The notes beneath the pieces were generated by a model, which did no database searches, was not told where the DNA came from, and was given only the letters and a program-made list of their open reading frames with translations. 64,000 nt of DNA from an uncultured Eubacterium sp. (lineage in GTDB: Bacteria; Bacillota; Clostridia; Oscillospirales; Acutalibacteraceae): the NCBI RefSeq assembly GCF_934525195.1, contig NZ_CAKSZA010000008.1:6615-70614 (forward strand), read 5' to 3'. A program made the translations under genes and the position numbers. Each line of letters opens with the position of its first letter. The stretch's first letter is position 1. This document shows, one piece after another, positions 1 to 8,019 of this stretch.

Positions 1-1
1 C

Positions 2-265
2 TTCAGCGATTTGCCCAAAGGATGGAAAAAAGATAATCACAGTGAATATGATTTTATGACTGATGATGATTTTTTACCCAATGATAAATATGTTTTTATT
101 ATAAAAAACTATGAACAATTTTTGAAAAGTAATCCAACAGAAAAGAGTAAAATCGAGAAAAGATATAACAATTATCTGTTGCCGTTTTGGGATGAAGAGG
201 TTGAACGGGTTGTTGTCGAAGGCAAAAGAAAAGATTTTGACATCTATCTTGTATCAAATGAATAG
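2..265 (+). CDS. C-terminal part of an unrecognised protein
   Basis: The reading frame is already open at the left edge of the window and ends at a TAG at 263-265, so this is probably the 3' end of a longer gene; a TTG at 11 is the only start-like codon close to the edge and lacks a visible ribosome binding site. The visible 87 residues are charged, rich in Lys, Asp and Tyr, with no transmembrane segment and no motif I recognise. A hairpin terminator follows about 30 bases later. Function unknown. Confidence 0.5.
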   Translation, partial: FSDLPKGWKKDNHSEYDFMTDDDFLPNDKYVFIIKNYEQFLKSNPTEKSKIEKRYNNYLLPFWDEEVERVVVEGKRKDFDIYLVSNE

Positions 266-292
266 TTGTTCCTAAAAAAACGCAATCTGTTA

Positions 293-334
293 AAAAGAGG
301 TTATCTCAAATTAATGAGACAACCTCTTTTCTTA
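293..334. terminator. Bidirectional intrinsic terminator
   Basis: The arms AAAAGAGGTT and AACCTCTTTT are complementary and close around TATCTCA...TGAGACA, with A- and T-rich sequence on both sides. It sits between the convergent 3' ends of the partial gene on the left and pspC on the right, so it probably serves both. Confidence 0.75.
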
Positions 335-586
335 TTAATTGTTTTGGTTATTGCCCGAATCATCGGTCGGAGCGTAATACGGGTCTTGGTAATTTGCGTT
401 GAACGGCTCATCGGGAATAACGAGAGCACACACAACATAGGCAACAACACCTGCACCGCCGACAAAGGTAATAAGTGCCCACAAAAGCCTTACTACTGTT
501 GGGTCAATGTTGAGATAATTTGCAATACCCGCACAAACACCACACAACTTTCTGTCTGTGGTTGATTTATATAATTTTTTACTCAT
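335..586 (-). CDS. PspC domain membrane protein
   Basis: An 83-residue protein covering a single PspC domain: a short basic N-terminus, the typical stretch CGVCAGIANYLNIDPTVVR at about residues 15-33, and one hydrophobic helix at about 34-58, followed by a short acidic/Asn-rich tail. PspC-type proteins sit in the cytoplasmic membrane and take part in envelope stress responses; the exact partner here is unknown. The start is supported by AAGGAG eight bases upstream. It lies 24 bases downstream of a LiaF-like gene on the same strand, so the two form an envelope-stress unit similar in content to liaF/pspC modules of other Firmicutes, but without a two-component system next to it. Confidence 0.85.
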   Translation of the reverse strand: MSKKLYKSTTDRKLCGVCAGIANYLNIDPTVVRLLWALITFVGGAGVVAYVVCALVIPDEPFNANYQDPYYAPTDDSGNNQNN

Positions 587-610
587 AATTTTATTCTCCT
601 TTTTTACAGT

Positions 611-1324
611 TCATTTTATATCAGTTCCGCCAAAAATATTGGTTGCGTTGACAAAAATTGTTTTTGCGTCAGGCGGAAGATTTTTGTTACTTTCATCCGA
701 AATTCCGCCCAAAAAGCTGTTTGATTTTACAACAACTCTGACATCTTGCGGAACATAAATATCCATTCCGCCAAAGATAGAATTTGCGTTAATTACGCAG
801 TTATGCACTATGTCCGCATTGCGAATATCCAGCTTTATTCCGCCAAAAATCGCACTGAACTTGCCACCTGCAAAGCCGTTTTCAAAACGATAATCTTCGC
901 CCGAAAATACCGCACTGTACTGCTGATTTCCCTGTGGAATATAAACAGGCTCGCCGTATGTATTAGGGTCTTGCACGTCCTGTCCGTCAACCTGCGGATA
1001 ATCCGTTTTTTTATCAAAAATATTGCCGACAATCACGCTCGCACCGATAATTACAATAATGAGCGGAAGCAAATAATTTTTAAATCTCCAAAGGTCGAAA
1101 TATTCATTTGCAAACAAAGCCAATCCGACCGCAAGGCAAATCAAACTGCCTTTTTTATTCTTTTCCGTGATAAGACCGATAACCGACGGAATGATGATGA
1201 ACAAAGTCCACCAGCCGTCAAAATAAAGATTCGAAAGCACAATGACATTCGCTTCTTTAAGTCCCCACAAAATGCCGAGTGCGATGATAAACACGCCCCA
1301 AATTATGCCTTTTGTTTTTTTCAT
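611..1324 (-). CDS. LiaF-like membrane protein (cell-wall stress response family)
   Basis: A 237-residue protein with about four N-terminal hydrophobic helices (residues 5-120), an Asp/Pro/Gln-rich linker, and a C-terminal beta-rich region with repeated F-GG motifs (SAIFGGIKLD, NSIFGGMDIY, TNIFGGTDIK). This is the pattern of LiaF / DUF2154-type proteins, which modulate LiaRS-like signalling at the membrane. The start was placed at the ATG at 1324 because AAGGAAGGG lies just upstream; an in-frame ATG further out lacks this. It is followed by pspC. No LiaRS-type kinase is adjacent, so whether it controls signalling here is inference. The 245 bases upstream (1325-1569) are AT-rich and hold no gene I can support. 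Confidence 0.75.
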   Translation of the reverse strand: MKKTKGIIWGVFIIALGILWGLKEANVIVLSNLYFDGWWTLFIIIPSVIGLITEKNKKGSLICLAVGLALFANEYFDLWRFKNYLLPLIIVIIGASVIVGNIFDKKTDYPQVDGQDVQDPNTYGEPVYIPQGNQQYSAVFSGEDYRFENGFAGGKFSAIFGGIKLDIRNADIVHNCVINANSIFGGMDIYVPQDVRVVVKSNSFLGGISDESNKNLPPDAKTIFVNATNIFGGTDIK

Positions 1325-1569
1325 AACTATCCCTTCCTTGTAATTTATTAGCATAGCTTCTTTATTACACAATAGCATATTTGTCCATAAAATACAACAA
1401 TATCCGCTAATAGTTAATATAAAGTTTTTATATTACGGAATTGTGACCTCTTTATTACAATTTATTCACATTATAAACGGCGGTTCATAAAACAAAGCAA
1501 AGCAAATATTAAGATTTGGCAAAGAAAAAAATGAGAGTGTATCAAAAAGTATTTACGGCACAATACAGG

Positions 1570-1790
1570 CTGTTGAGAAAGGTTCTGAATTTCGTTTTCT
1601 TGCGAGTGGGAGCTGTACATGGGTACCGCCCCCGAGCAAAAAACGGAAAACGCCAAAATGCCGTAGGTTCAATACCTACGGCATTTTTAAAACCCCACCG
1701 TCAACACTTCGTGTTGCCACCTCCCCTTATAAATAAGAGGAGGCAAATCGGTTAAATATATCTGACGTGTTTCAGGAACTTTATCGACAG
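1570..1790. repeat. Dispersed structured repeat, copy 1
   Basis: A 221 bp intergenic element related to three others at 30860, 46031 and 54272. Its ends are imperfect inverted repeats (CTGTTGAGAAAGGTTCTG at left; the complement of TTCAGGAACTTTATCGACAG at right). Inside are a stem from CGTTTTC to GAAAACG, a hairpin of TTGCGA...TGTAC with GTACC...GAGCAA, a strong central hairpin GCCGTAGGT/ACCTACGGC at 1657-1685 followed by T residues, a hairpin CAACAC/GTGTTG, and CCTCCCCTT/AAGAGGAGG. No protein is encoded convincingly. It fills most of the gap between the LiaF-like gene and lysC, with its right end 53 bases from the lysC stop. I see no transposase. Confidence 0.85.
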
Positions 1791-1795
1791 ACTAA

Positions 1796-1822
1796 ACGGC
1801 TTCCGAAAAAGACGGAAGCCGT
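1796..1822 (-). terminator. Hairpin after lysC
   Basis: ACGGCTTCCG and CGGAAGCCGT form a 10 bp stem just after the lysC stop codon; on the minus strand it is followed by TTTAG, a weak T run. It lies between lysC and the structured repeat. Confidence 0.55.
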
Positions 1823-1843
1823 GATAAATCCTATTGATTTTAA

Positions 1844-3052
1844 TTAGTCATTAGGGATAAATGCGTTGTGAACAGCAGTAACTGCTCTGTCTGCATCGTC
1901 TGCATCGATGATAACGGAAATCTTGATTTCCGATGTTGAAATCATACGGATGTTGATGTCTCTTTCATAAAGAGCCTCGAACATCTTTGTTGCAGTGCCC
2001 GGATGAGATTCCATACCTGCACCAACGATTGAAACCTTGGCAACATTTGTGTCACAAACAATCTTTGCTTCCTGAAGATGTGAAGATTCTTCAAGGAGTT
2101 TAACAGCAACAGGACCGTTGTCCTTGCTTACTGTGAAAACGATATCCTTTGTATTATCTCTGCCGAATGACTGAAGAATGATGTCTACGTTGATGTTCTT
2201 TTGTGAAAGTTTTGAAAACACATTGAATGCAACACCCGGATTATCCTTAACACCCAAAACTGATACAAGAGCTACATCCTTATCCTTTGTTACGCCTCTG
2301 ATTAACATTTTTTCCATTTTTGCTACCTCCTTAACGATTGTACCCGGAACCGGGTTAAGTGATGAAAGAACTTCAAGTTCTACTGAATATTTCTTTGCCA
2401 TTTCTACTGAACGGTTGTTGAGCACCTGCGCACCCAAAGTTGCAAGTTCAAGCATTTCATCATAAGTAATTTCCTTGAGCTTACGAGCATTTTCAACCTT
2501 TCTTGGGTCTGCTGTGTAAACGCCCTCAACATCTGTAAAAATCTGGCATTTGTCTGCGTGAAGAGCAGCAGCGATTGCAACAGCCGATGTATCTGAACCG
2601 CCTCTGCCGAGAGTTGTGATGTCGTCATATCTGTTAAGCCCCTGAAAGCCTGCCACAACAACAATGTTGTGTCTTGCAAGTTCTGCCTGCAATCTGTTTG
2701 TTCTGATATTCTTAATTCTTGCAGAGCTGTATGCGGAATTTGTGTTAAAGCCTGCCTGCCAACCCAAAAGGCTGATTACAGGGAATCCCAATGATTCAAT
2801 AGCCATTGCAAGAAGTGAAATTGAGATTTGCTCACCTGCAGCAAGAAGCTGATCCATTTCTCTGCTCTTTGCCTTTGGATTAATTTCCTTTGCCTTTTCA
2901 ATAAGGTCATCTGTTGTGTCGCCCTGTGCGGATACGACAACAACAACTTCGTTGCCTGCCTTATAGGTATCCGTAACAATCCTTGCAACATTCATTACAC
3001 GCTCGGCATTTGCTACTGATGAGCCACCGAACTTCTGGACAATAAGTGACAT
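1844..3052 (-). CDS. lysC: Aspartate kinase
   Basis: Phosphorylates aspartate, the first committed step to lysine, threonine and methionine. The 402 residues match a monofunctional class II aspartokinase: the amino-acid kinase domain at about 1-235 with the KFGGSS motif at 7-12, the GRGGSDTSA substrate region near 150-158 and the FTDVEGVYTADPR stretch, then two ACT domains at about 260-402 for allosteric control. The start has AGGAGG upstream. It is the last gene of an operon with an ACT protein and hom. A strong internal ribosome binding site before Met246 (2315-2332) suggests that the ACT half is also made as a separate chain, as in Bacillus aspartokinase II. Confidence 0.95.
   Translation of the reverse strand: MSLIVQKFGGSSVANAERVMNVARIVTDTYKAGNEVVVVVSAQGDTTDDLIEKAKEINPKAKSREMDQLLAAGEQISISLLAMAIESLGFPVISLLGWQAGFNTNSAYSSARIKNIRTNRLQAELARHNIVVVAGFQGLNRYDDITTLGRGGSDTSAVAIAAALHADKCQIFTDVEGVYTADPRKVENARKLKEITYDEMLELATLGAQVLNNRSVEMAKKYSVELEVLSSLNPVPGTIVKEVAKMEKMLIRGVTKDKDVALVSVLGVKDNPGVAFNVFSKLSQKNINVDIILQSFGRDNTKDIVFTVSKDNGPVAVKLLEESSHLQEAKIVCDTNVAKVSIVGAGMESHPGTATKMFEALYERDINIRMISTSEIKISVIIDADDADRAVTAVHNAFIPND
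2315..2332 (-). promoter_or_regulatory. Internal ribosome binding site in lysC (beta-subunit start)
   Basis: On the minus strand AAGGAGGT is followed eight bases later by ATG (2317-2315) in the lysC reading frame, encoding MEKMLIRGVTKD. Translation from here would give a 157-residue protein made of the two ACT domains. Bacillus subtilis aspartokinase II is known to use such an in-frame internal start for its beta subunit. The sequence shows the site; use of it here is inferred. Confidence 0.6.
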
Positions 3053-3107
3053 AATATTCCTCCTAAAATCAATTTATTGAAATGCGGATAACCGCAATAA
3101 TTACTTA

Positions 3108-4325
3108 TTAATAATTTGTTACCTTAATCTTGTTGATTACATTTACGCCCTCAAGCTTTTTATCAAGAGCATTTTCGGTCATTGAATCTGTGATAAATGC
3201 AACTTCATCTGACGGCTGACCTGTTCTTGTGAGGAACTTGACATTGTGGAACAATGCAACAGCTTCGCTTTCGGTTGCCTTTGCTCTGACATAGAACGGC
3301 ATTTCGAGAGCAGATTTTTCGTCAACTACATAATCCTCTGCGCCTGCGCCCCAACCGAAGTTCTTTCTTCTGTTAACATGAACGGCACAATCTACCATAT
3401 CTGCAACAACAGCAGAAGCTGTCGGGAGCTTGCCTGCGCCTGCGCCGTAGAAGCAAACGTCTCCTACTGCGTCGCCACGAACAAGAATAGCGTTGAACAC
3501 ACCGTTTACGCTTGCAAGCTGTGAGCCGTGGAAAACAACTGCAGGGCTTACAAATGCAGTAATCTTGTCGTCATCAATCTTCTTGATTTGACCAAGGAGT
3601 TTGATTACACCGTGAGCCGATGAAATATATTCAACATCTTCAAGAGTGATTTTTGTGATACCCTCTGCTCTAACCTGATTTGGATATACATGCTTGCCGA
3701 ATGCAAGAGAAGCAAGGATACAAACCTTACGACAAGCGTCAAATCCCTCGATATCTGCCGTTGGGTCTTTTTCCGCATAACCGTTATCTTGTGCGAGTTT
3801 GAGTGCGTCCTCAAATGTCATACCGTCCTCAATCATCTTTGTGAGGATAAAGTTTGTTGTGCCGTTGAGAATGCCTGCAACGCCCTCGATATTATTTGCC
3901 GCAAGACATTGTGCCATAGGTCTGATAATAGGAATACCACCGCCTACGCTTGCCTCGAACAAATAGTTTACACCATGCTTTTCAGCTGCTTCAAGAAGTT
4001 CAAGACCTTTTTGAGCAACAAGTTCTTTGTTTGAAGTGACAACGCTTTTGCCTGCTTCAAGAAGTTTCATTGTGAAATCAAATGCAGGATTAACTCCGCC
4101 CATTGTTTCTGCAACAACCTTTGTTTCAGGGTCGTTGAGAATATCGTTGAAATCCTTTGTGAACAAATCCGCATGCGGGTCATTCGGAAAATCACGCAAG
4201 TCAAGAATATGGCTTACCTCAAGCATTTCGCCTGCTGTGCGGTTTTTGATACTTTTTTCGTGAGTTTCGATTACTTCTACTACGCCCGAGCCTACTGTTC
4301 CGTAGCCCATAACTGCAACTTTCAT
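3108..4325 (-). CDS. hom: Homoserine dehydrogenase
   Basis: Reduces aspartate semialdehyde to homoserine, the branch point for threonine and methionine. The 405 residues show the N-terminal NAD(P) site GYGTVGSG at 7-14, the TSNKELVA segment, the catalytic-domain signature around GGGIPIIRP and the family stretch GILNGTTNFILTKM, and a short C-terminal region. It is shorter than homologues that carry a full C-terminal ACT domain, although residues after about 345 may be a reduced one. The start has AGGAGG seven bases upstream. It follows the ACT-domain gene by 11 bases and precedes lysC by 55 bases, so the three genes are probably co-transcribed from the promoter at 4816-4844. Neither thrB nor thrC is nearby. 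Confidence 0.95.
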   Translation of the reverse strand: MKVAVMGYGTVGSGVVEVIETHEKSIKNRTAGEMLEVSHILDLRDFPNDPHADLFTKDFNDILNDPETKVVAETMGGVNPAFDFTMKLLEAGKSVVTSNKELVAQKGLELLEAAEKHGVNYLFEASVGGGIPIIRPMAQCLAANNIEGVAGILNGTTNFILTKMIEDGMTFEDALKLAQDNGYAEKDPTADIEGFDACRKVCILASLAFGKHVYPNQVRAEGITKITLEDVEYISSAHGVIKLLGQIKKIDDDKITAFVSPAVVFHGSQLASVNGVFNAILVRGDAVGDVCFYGAGAGKLPTASAVVADMVDCAVHVNRRKNFGWGAGAEDYVVDEKSALEMPFYVRAKATESEAVALFHNVKFLTRTGQPSDEVAFITDSMTENALDKKLEGVNVINKIKVTNY

Positions 4326-4336
4326 ATTTTATCCTC

Positions 4337-4765
4337 CTATACTAACTCGGCAGACTTAACACCGCCGACTGATTTTATTTTTTCCAAAACATCTTCTGTC
4401 ATATGACCCGACTGAGCAAAACTTACGGTTATTGACACATCTGCAATATTATTTACAGGTATGCTCTGATTAACCGCCAAAATGTTTGCCCCTGCCAAAT
4501 ATAACTCATTCATAACCGAGCTGAGCACTCCGGCATTGTCCTGAAGTTTGGCGTTGATTGTTGTGACATCGTCGCCCTGTTCGCTGTACTCAAATATTTT
4601 ATCCTTATATTTATAGTATGCCGAGCGAGATATTCCTGCCATCTTTACAGCCTGCGAAGCATTTGCCGCTTCTCCCGACTGCAAATAGCCTTTTGCCTCA
4701 ATCACCTTTACATAAACCTCAGGCAGAACGGACATATCAACAAGCAGATAATTAACTTTTCCCAT
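4337..4765 (-). CDS. ACT domain protein, UPF0735/PheB type
   Basis: A 142-residue protein with an N-terminal helical part that resembles a short helix-turn-helix (NASQAVKMAGISRSAYYKYKD, about residues 30-50) and a C-terminal ACT domain at about 68-142. This is the architecture of the UPF0735/PheB proteins, which are thought to sense amino acids; the ligand is unknown. The start is placed at the ATG at 4765 (MGKVNYLLVD); GTG codons just upstream overlap the likely ribosome binding site GGGTGG. As first gene of the operon with hom and lysC, it may regulate threonine or lysine synthesis, but this rests on context only. Confidence 0.8.
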   Translation of the reverse strand: MGKVNYLLVDMSVLPEVYVKVIEAKGYLQSGEAANASQAVKMAGISRSAYYKYKDKIFEYSEQGDDVTTINAKLQDNAGVLSSVMNELYLAGANILAVNQSIPVNNIADVSITVSFAQSGHMTEDVLEKIKSVGGVKSAELV

Positions 4766-4815
4766 AGTGTACACCACCCGCGGACAGTTGTATTACTGTG
4801 AAAAACACTTTTCAT

Positions 4816-4844
4816 ATATTATCACAAAACCTGCATATAATCAA
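4816..4844 (-). promoter_or_regulatory. Promoter of the ACT-hom-lysC operon
   Basis: Minus-strand -35 TTGATT (4844-4839), a 17-base spacer, and -10 TAATAT (4821-4816), about 50 bases before the start of the ACT-domain gene. No T-box or lysine riboswitch fits in this short leader. Confidence 0.65.
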
Positions 4845-4874
4845 GGGTTATTTTTCATTTTGTGAAAAATAAAT

Positions 4875-4913
4875 AAAAAAGTGGCTCAAATACCAAATTC
4901 AAACCACTTTTTT
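4875..4913 (-). terminator. Terminator of the two-component operon
   Basis: Minus-strand hairpin starting AAGTGGTTTGAA and closing with ATTTGAGCCACTT, flanked by runs of A and T, 25 bases after the sensor kinase stop codon. The arms pair with a few G-U wobbles. Confidence 0.75.
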
Positions 4914-4937
4914 GCATATGTTTCGTTCTGTTTAGGA

Positions 4938-6086
4938 CTAATCATCCTTACATTCTCTGTTCAAGGGAAATGTAACCGCCATAACGGTTCCGCTTTCCGT
5001 GCTTTCTTCTGCCTGCACTTTGCCGTCGTGAATATCGGCAATTTCCCAAACCAAAGAAAGACCGAGACCGACACCGCCATTTTCTCTGCTGCGAGATTTG
5101 TCCACACGGAAGAACGGCTGAAAAATGCTTTCTTTATACTTATCGGGTATTCCGCAACCTGTGTCGGCAACCCTGATGACAAGATTGTCGCCCTCCTGTG
5201 AAACCGAAACTCGCACCGTTCCGTCAGGTCGGTTATATCTGATTGCATTTTCGGTCAAATTAAATATCAAGCGATAAATCAATGTGTCACTGCCCACCAT
5301 AGTGCCATTGCCTTCATATTCAAGAGTGACGCCCTTTTTTTCTGCCACCGGAGAAAGATCGGCAAGGATTTCCTCAATCATAGGAGCAAGTTCGATACAG
5401 TCGTTGCAAGGCACAGTGCGAAGTTCGCTCATTTCAAGCAAGGTCTTTGTAACCTGCGACATTCGCTCGGTTTGTTCTTGCAACAATTTGAGGAACTCGG
5501 CACTTTCCGCATCCAAATTGGGATGTTCAACAGAAAAAAGTTCAAGCTGTGCCTGAAGCAATGCAAGAGGGGTGCGCAATTCGTGTGCCGCATTTCCCGT
5601 GAATTGCCGTTGTGCCGTGAATCCCTCATCAAGTCGGTCAAGCATCTGATTAAAAGAAACGCTGAACTGCTTGAATTCGGCAGGCACATCATCGGTTATT
5701 TTCATATCCGGCAAGTTATTCGGCTGAACATTCTCGACCCTTGAAGCAAAAGTGTGCAAAGGCTTCAATGCCCTACCGCTTACAAAATAAGCAAGCACAC
5801 CGCCAAGCAATGTAACAATCGCCGTTATGCACCAATTTGTGTTAACAAACGACTCCTGCGCACCGTTAACTATAATAGTTACCTCTTCGTTAAGTCCTGA
5901 ATTTTCAGGGTCAAAATATTCCTGCTCACCTTTATTAGTATCGCTGTTGGCGGAAATATCGCTGCCGATTGAATCCATATAATGTGTGCCTGAATAACCG
6001 ATAAGGCAATTCATCGACACGCAGGTTATACCTATTAGTATTGCAGTCATCAAAGTTATTCGCCATTGGAGAGAAATTTTTTTCAT
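4938..6086 (-). CDS. Membrane sensor histidine kinase (OmpR-partner type)
   Basis: A 382-residue sensor kinase. Two transmembrane helices (about 11-31 and 85-104) frame a roughly 50-residue extracellular loop, too small for a large ligand domain. Then come HAMP (about 105-158), the phosphoacceptor helix with NAAHELRTPL (His168), and the ATPase domain with N-box NLTENAIRYN (276-285), G1 DTGCGIP (308-314) and G2 GVGLGLSL (338-345). All catalytic motifs are intact. It overlaps the response regulator by four bases (ATGA), so the pair is translationally coupled. The signal is unknown. The divergent redox operon starting at 6899 is the nearest candidate target. Confidence 0.93.
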   Translation of the reverse strand: MKKISLQWRITLMTAILIGITCVSMNCLIGYSGTHYMDSIGSDISANSDTNKGEQEYFDPENSGLNEEVTIIVNGAQESFVNTNWCITAIVTLLGGVLAYFVSGRALKPLHTFASRVENVQPNNLPDMKITDDVPAEFKQFSVSFNQMLDRLDEGFTAQRQFTGNAAHELRTPLALLQAQLELFSVEHPNLDAESAEFLKLLQEQTERMSQVTKTLLEMSELRTVPCNDCIELAPMIEEILADLSPVAEKKGVTLEYEGNGTMVGSDTLIYRLIFNLTENAIRYNRPDGTVRVSVSQEGDNLVIRVADTGCGIPDKYKESIFQPFFRVDKSRSRENGGVGLGLSLVWEIADIHDGKVQAEESTESGTVMAVTFPLNRECKDD

Positions 6087-6757
6087 TCTTCTTCCTCCAT
6101 TGTATAGCCCTCGCCGATTCGATTGCGAATCGGGTCATATCCAAGAGCAGTGCGAAGCTTCTTCCTTAAAGCGGAAATATGTACCCTTATCGAATTGCTG
6201 AAATTATCAACGCTGTTGTCCCACACATGCTCAATGAGTTCTTCCTGACTTATCGGGCGGCCTCTGTTGACCATAAGATATTCGAGTATGCCTGTTTCCT
6301 TGCGAGTGAGCGGCAAAGGCTCACCGCCGACAATAGCCTTGCGTGATTTTGTATCAAACGACACATCACCGCAGGTCAGCACAACATCATTTTGAGTGAA
6401 CTGTCGGAGGGTAAGGCTGCGAATTCTTGCGGCAAGTTCTTCCAAATGAAACGGCTTTGCCAAATAGTCGTTTGCCCCTGCGTCCAAACCGTCAACTTTG
6501 TCGGACACTTCACTGCGTGCAGACAAAATCAATACCTTTGTGTCACGGTCGTTTTTTCTGAGTGTTCTCAAAACTGTCATACCGTCGGCACCCGGCAAAT
6601 TCAAATCAAGCACAACGAGGTCGAAACTGTCGTCAGCAAGCATTTGCATTGCGGTTAATCCGTCATAGCAACAGTCAACGCTGTATGCAAGACGCTTCAA
6701 ACTGCGTGCAATCGTTTCGCACAATGTTCTTTCGTCCTCAACAACTAAAATGTGCAT
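6083..6757 (-). CDS. OmpR/PhoB-family response regulator
   Basis: A 224-residue DNA-binding regulator: receiver domain at 1-115 with acidic pair E7/D8, phosphoacceptor Asp51 (LVVLDLNLPG) and Lys101 (YLAKPF), then a winged-helix domain at about 125-222 with the usual RPISQEELIEHVWD and SIRVHISALRKKL stretches. It precedes and overlaps its kinase gene. The region upstream holds two TGTT-containing half sites 11 bases apart (6821-6842), which look like OmpR-family direct repeats and could serve this gene and the divergent operon. Confidence 0.93.
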   Translation of the reverse strand: MHILVVEDERTLCETIARSLKRLAYSVDCCYDGLTAMQMLADDSFDLVVLDLNLPGADGMTVLRTLRKNDRDTKVLILSARSEVSDKVDGLDAGANDYLAKPFHLEELAARIRSLTLRQFTQNDVVLTCGDVSFDTKSRKAIVGGEPLPLTRKETGILEYLMVNRGRPISQEELIEHVWDNSVDNFSNSIRVHISALRKKLRTALGYDPIRNRIGEGYTMEEEE

Positions 6758-6820
6758 AAAAACTCTCCTTGCTATAAATTGTTTTTCAATTATGATTATA
6801 GCACAAAAACATAAAATTTG

Positions 6821-6842
6821 TGTTAAATTTCTGTTCTTAACG
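6821..6842. promoter_or_regulatory. Possible response-regulator binding direct repeat
   Basis: TGTTAAATTTC is followed directly by TGTTCTTAACG, giving two related half sites with an 11-base pitch, as typical for OmpR-family proteins. It lies between the divergent response regulator and the CxxC/polyferredoxin/TlpA operon. Only the repeat is seen; binding is inferred. Confidence 0.3.
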
Positions 6843-6898
6843 AAAAATTTATATCCGCTGTGCTACAATAACCGCAGAAAACGAAAGGAGTGATTGAA

Positions 6899-7045
6899 TT
6901 GACCAAGGTTAAAAAAGCTTTATCACAGGCTGTGTTGCTTGTTTCGGGAGCTGTTATGTTGGGCTTCGGAGCAATGCGTGGCGAGGTCGAAACCGTGCTG
7001 AGCAAGGCAATCAAACTGTGTTTGGAGTGTGTAGGTATTGGATAA
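6899..7045 (+). CDS. CD1871A-family CxxC small protein
   Basis: A 48-residue protein starting at TTG with GAAAGGAG about eight bases upstream. It has one hydrophobic helix (about 10-26), the stretch RGEVETVLSKAIKLCLECVGIG at its end, and a terminal CxxC. This matches the CD1871A family of tiny membrane proteins known beside polyferredoxins in Clostridia. Its stop overlaps the TTG start of the polyferredoxin gene by eight bases, and a GGAG inside its own 3' end serves that gene, so the two are translationally coupled. The CxxC may pass electrons or bind a metal next to the polyferredoxin; that role is inferred. Confidence 0.8.
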   Translation: MTKVKKALSQAVLLVSGAVMLGFGAMRGEVETVLSKAIKLCLECVGIG

Positions 7046-8006
7046 AAAGAAAAGAAAAAATATAAACCATAATAAGAAAAAACAAACGGCTTCTAACCGA
7101 TTAGCCAAATTTCGTGGATGGATTCAGGCAGGGGCGACATTGCTCACAAACATTCATCTGCCGAATTTCGTCAAAGGCGGAATTTATCAAGGCAAAGGCA
7201 AAGCCGTTTGTGTGCCGGGTCTGAACTGCTATTCCTGTCCTGCCGCATCGGGCGCTTGCCCAATCGGCTCATTTCAGGCGGTAGTCGGCTCGTCAAAATA
7301 TAAGTTTTCCTATTATATAACAGGATTTCTCATTCTGCTGGGAGTTCTGCTCGGACGCTTTATCTGCGGATTTTTATGTCCGTTCGGTTGGTTGCAGGAT
7401 TTGTTGCATAAAATCCCGACCAAGAAACTCTCAACCAAGAAGCTCAAACCGCTGACATATATCAAATACGCAGTACTGCTGTTTGCAGTTGTTTTATTAC
7501 CGGTGCTCATAGTAAATGATTTGGGGATGGGCGACCCGTATTTCTGCAAATACATATGTCCGCAAGGTGTGCTTGAGGGTGCATTACCGCTTTCGGCAGT
7601 CAACGAGGGAATCCGCTCGGCATTGGGAAAACTGTTTTCGTGGAAACTTGTTGTGCTGATTTCGGTAGTCGTTTTGAGCGTGCTGTTTTACAGACCGTTC
7701 TGCAAATGGCTCTGTCCGCTCGGTGCATTTTATGCGCTGTTCAACAAAGTTTCGCTGTTTGGGATGAAGGTAGACGAGCACAAATGCGTTTCGTGCGGAA
7801 AATGTGCAAAGGTGTGCAAAATGGATGTTGATGTTACAAAAACACCGAACAGCACCGAATGTATCCGATGCGGAAAGTGCATAAGTGCCTGTCCTACCGA
7901 AGCGGTCAGCTTTCAATACGGCTTCGGCTTGCTTGGAAAGACAGTAGACGAAAACGCAAAAATCGAAAATAAAACAAACAAAAATGAAACAAAAGAGGAA
8001 TTATAA
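7038..8006 (+). CDS. Membrane polyferredoxin (NapH/YccM-like 4Fe-4S protein)
   Basis: A 322-residue integral membrane iron-sulfur protein. After a basic N-terminus it carries CYSCPAASGACP, then transmembrane helices with the motifs CGFLCPFG and CKWLCPLGA that mark the NapH/NosR/CcoG-type fold, and two ferredoxin clusters, CVSCGKCAKVCKMD and CIRCGKCISACPTEA, at about 245-290. It probably moves electrons across or along the membrane. The TTG start at 7038 is supported by coupling to the upstream CxxC gene. The downstream TlpA-like lipoprotein suggests that reducing power goes to an extracytoplasmic thiol protein, which is inference from the gene order. Confidence 0.85.
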   Translation: MDKKKRKNINHNKKKQTASNRLAKFRGWIQAGATLLTNIHLPNFVKGGIYQGKGKAVCVPGLNCYSCPAASGACPIGSFQAVVGSSKYKFSYYITGFLILLGVLLGRFICGFLCPFGWLQDLLHKIPTKKLSTKKLKPLTYIKYAVLLFAVVLLPVLIVNDLGMGDPYFCKYICPQGVLEGALPLSAVNEGIRSALGKLFSWKLVVLISVVVLSVLFYRPFCKWLCPLGAFYALFNKVSLFGMKVDEHKCVSCGKCAKVCKMDVDVTKTPNSTECIRCGKCISACPTEAVSFQYGFGLLGKTVDENAKIENKTNKNETKEEL

Positions 8007-8019
8007 CGGAGGAATAATT

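Noticed and set aside
1516..1755. Proteins encoded inside the structured repeats
   Set aside because: Open frames in the four copies are short, lack ribosome binding sites and are not kept between copies.
4766..4815. Lysine riboswitch or T-box before the threonine/lysine operon
   Set aside because: Only about 50 bases lie between promoter and start codon; no room or motifs for either.
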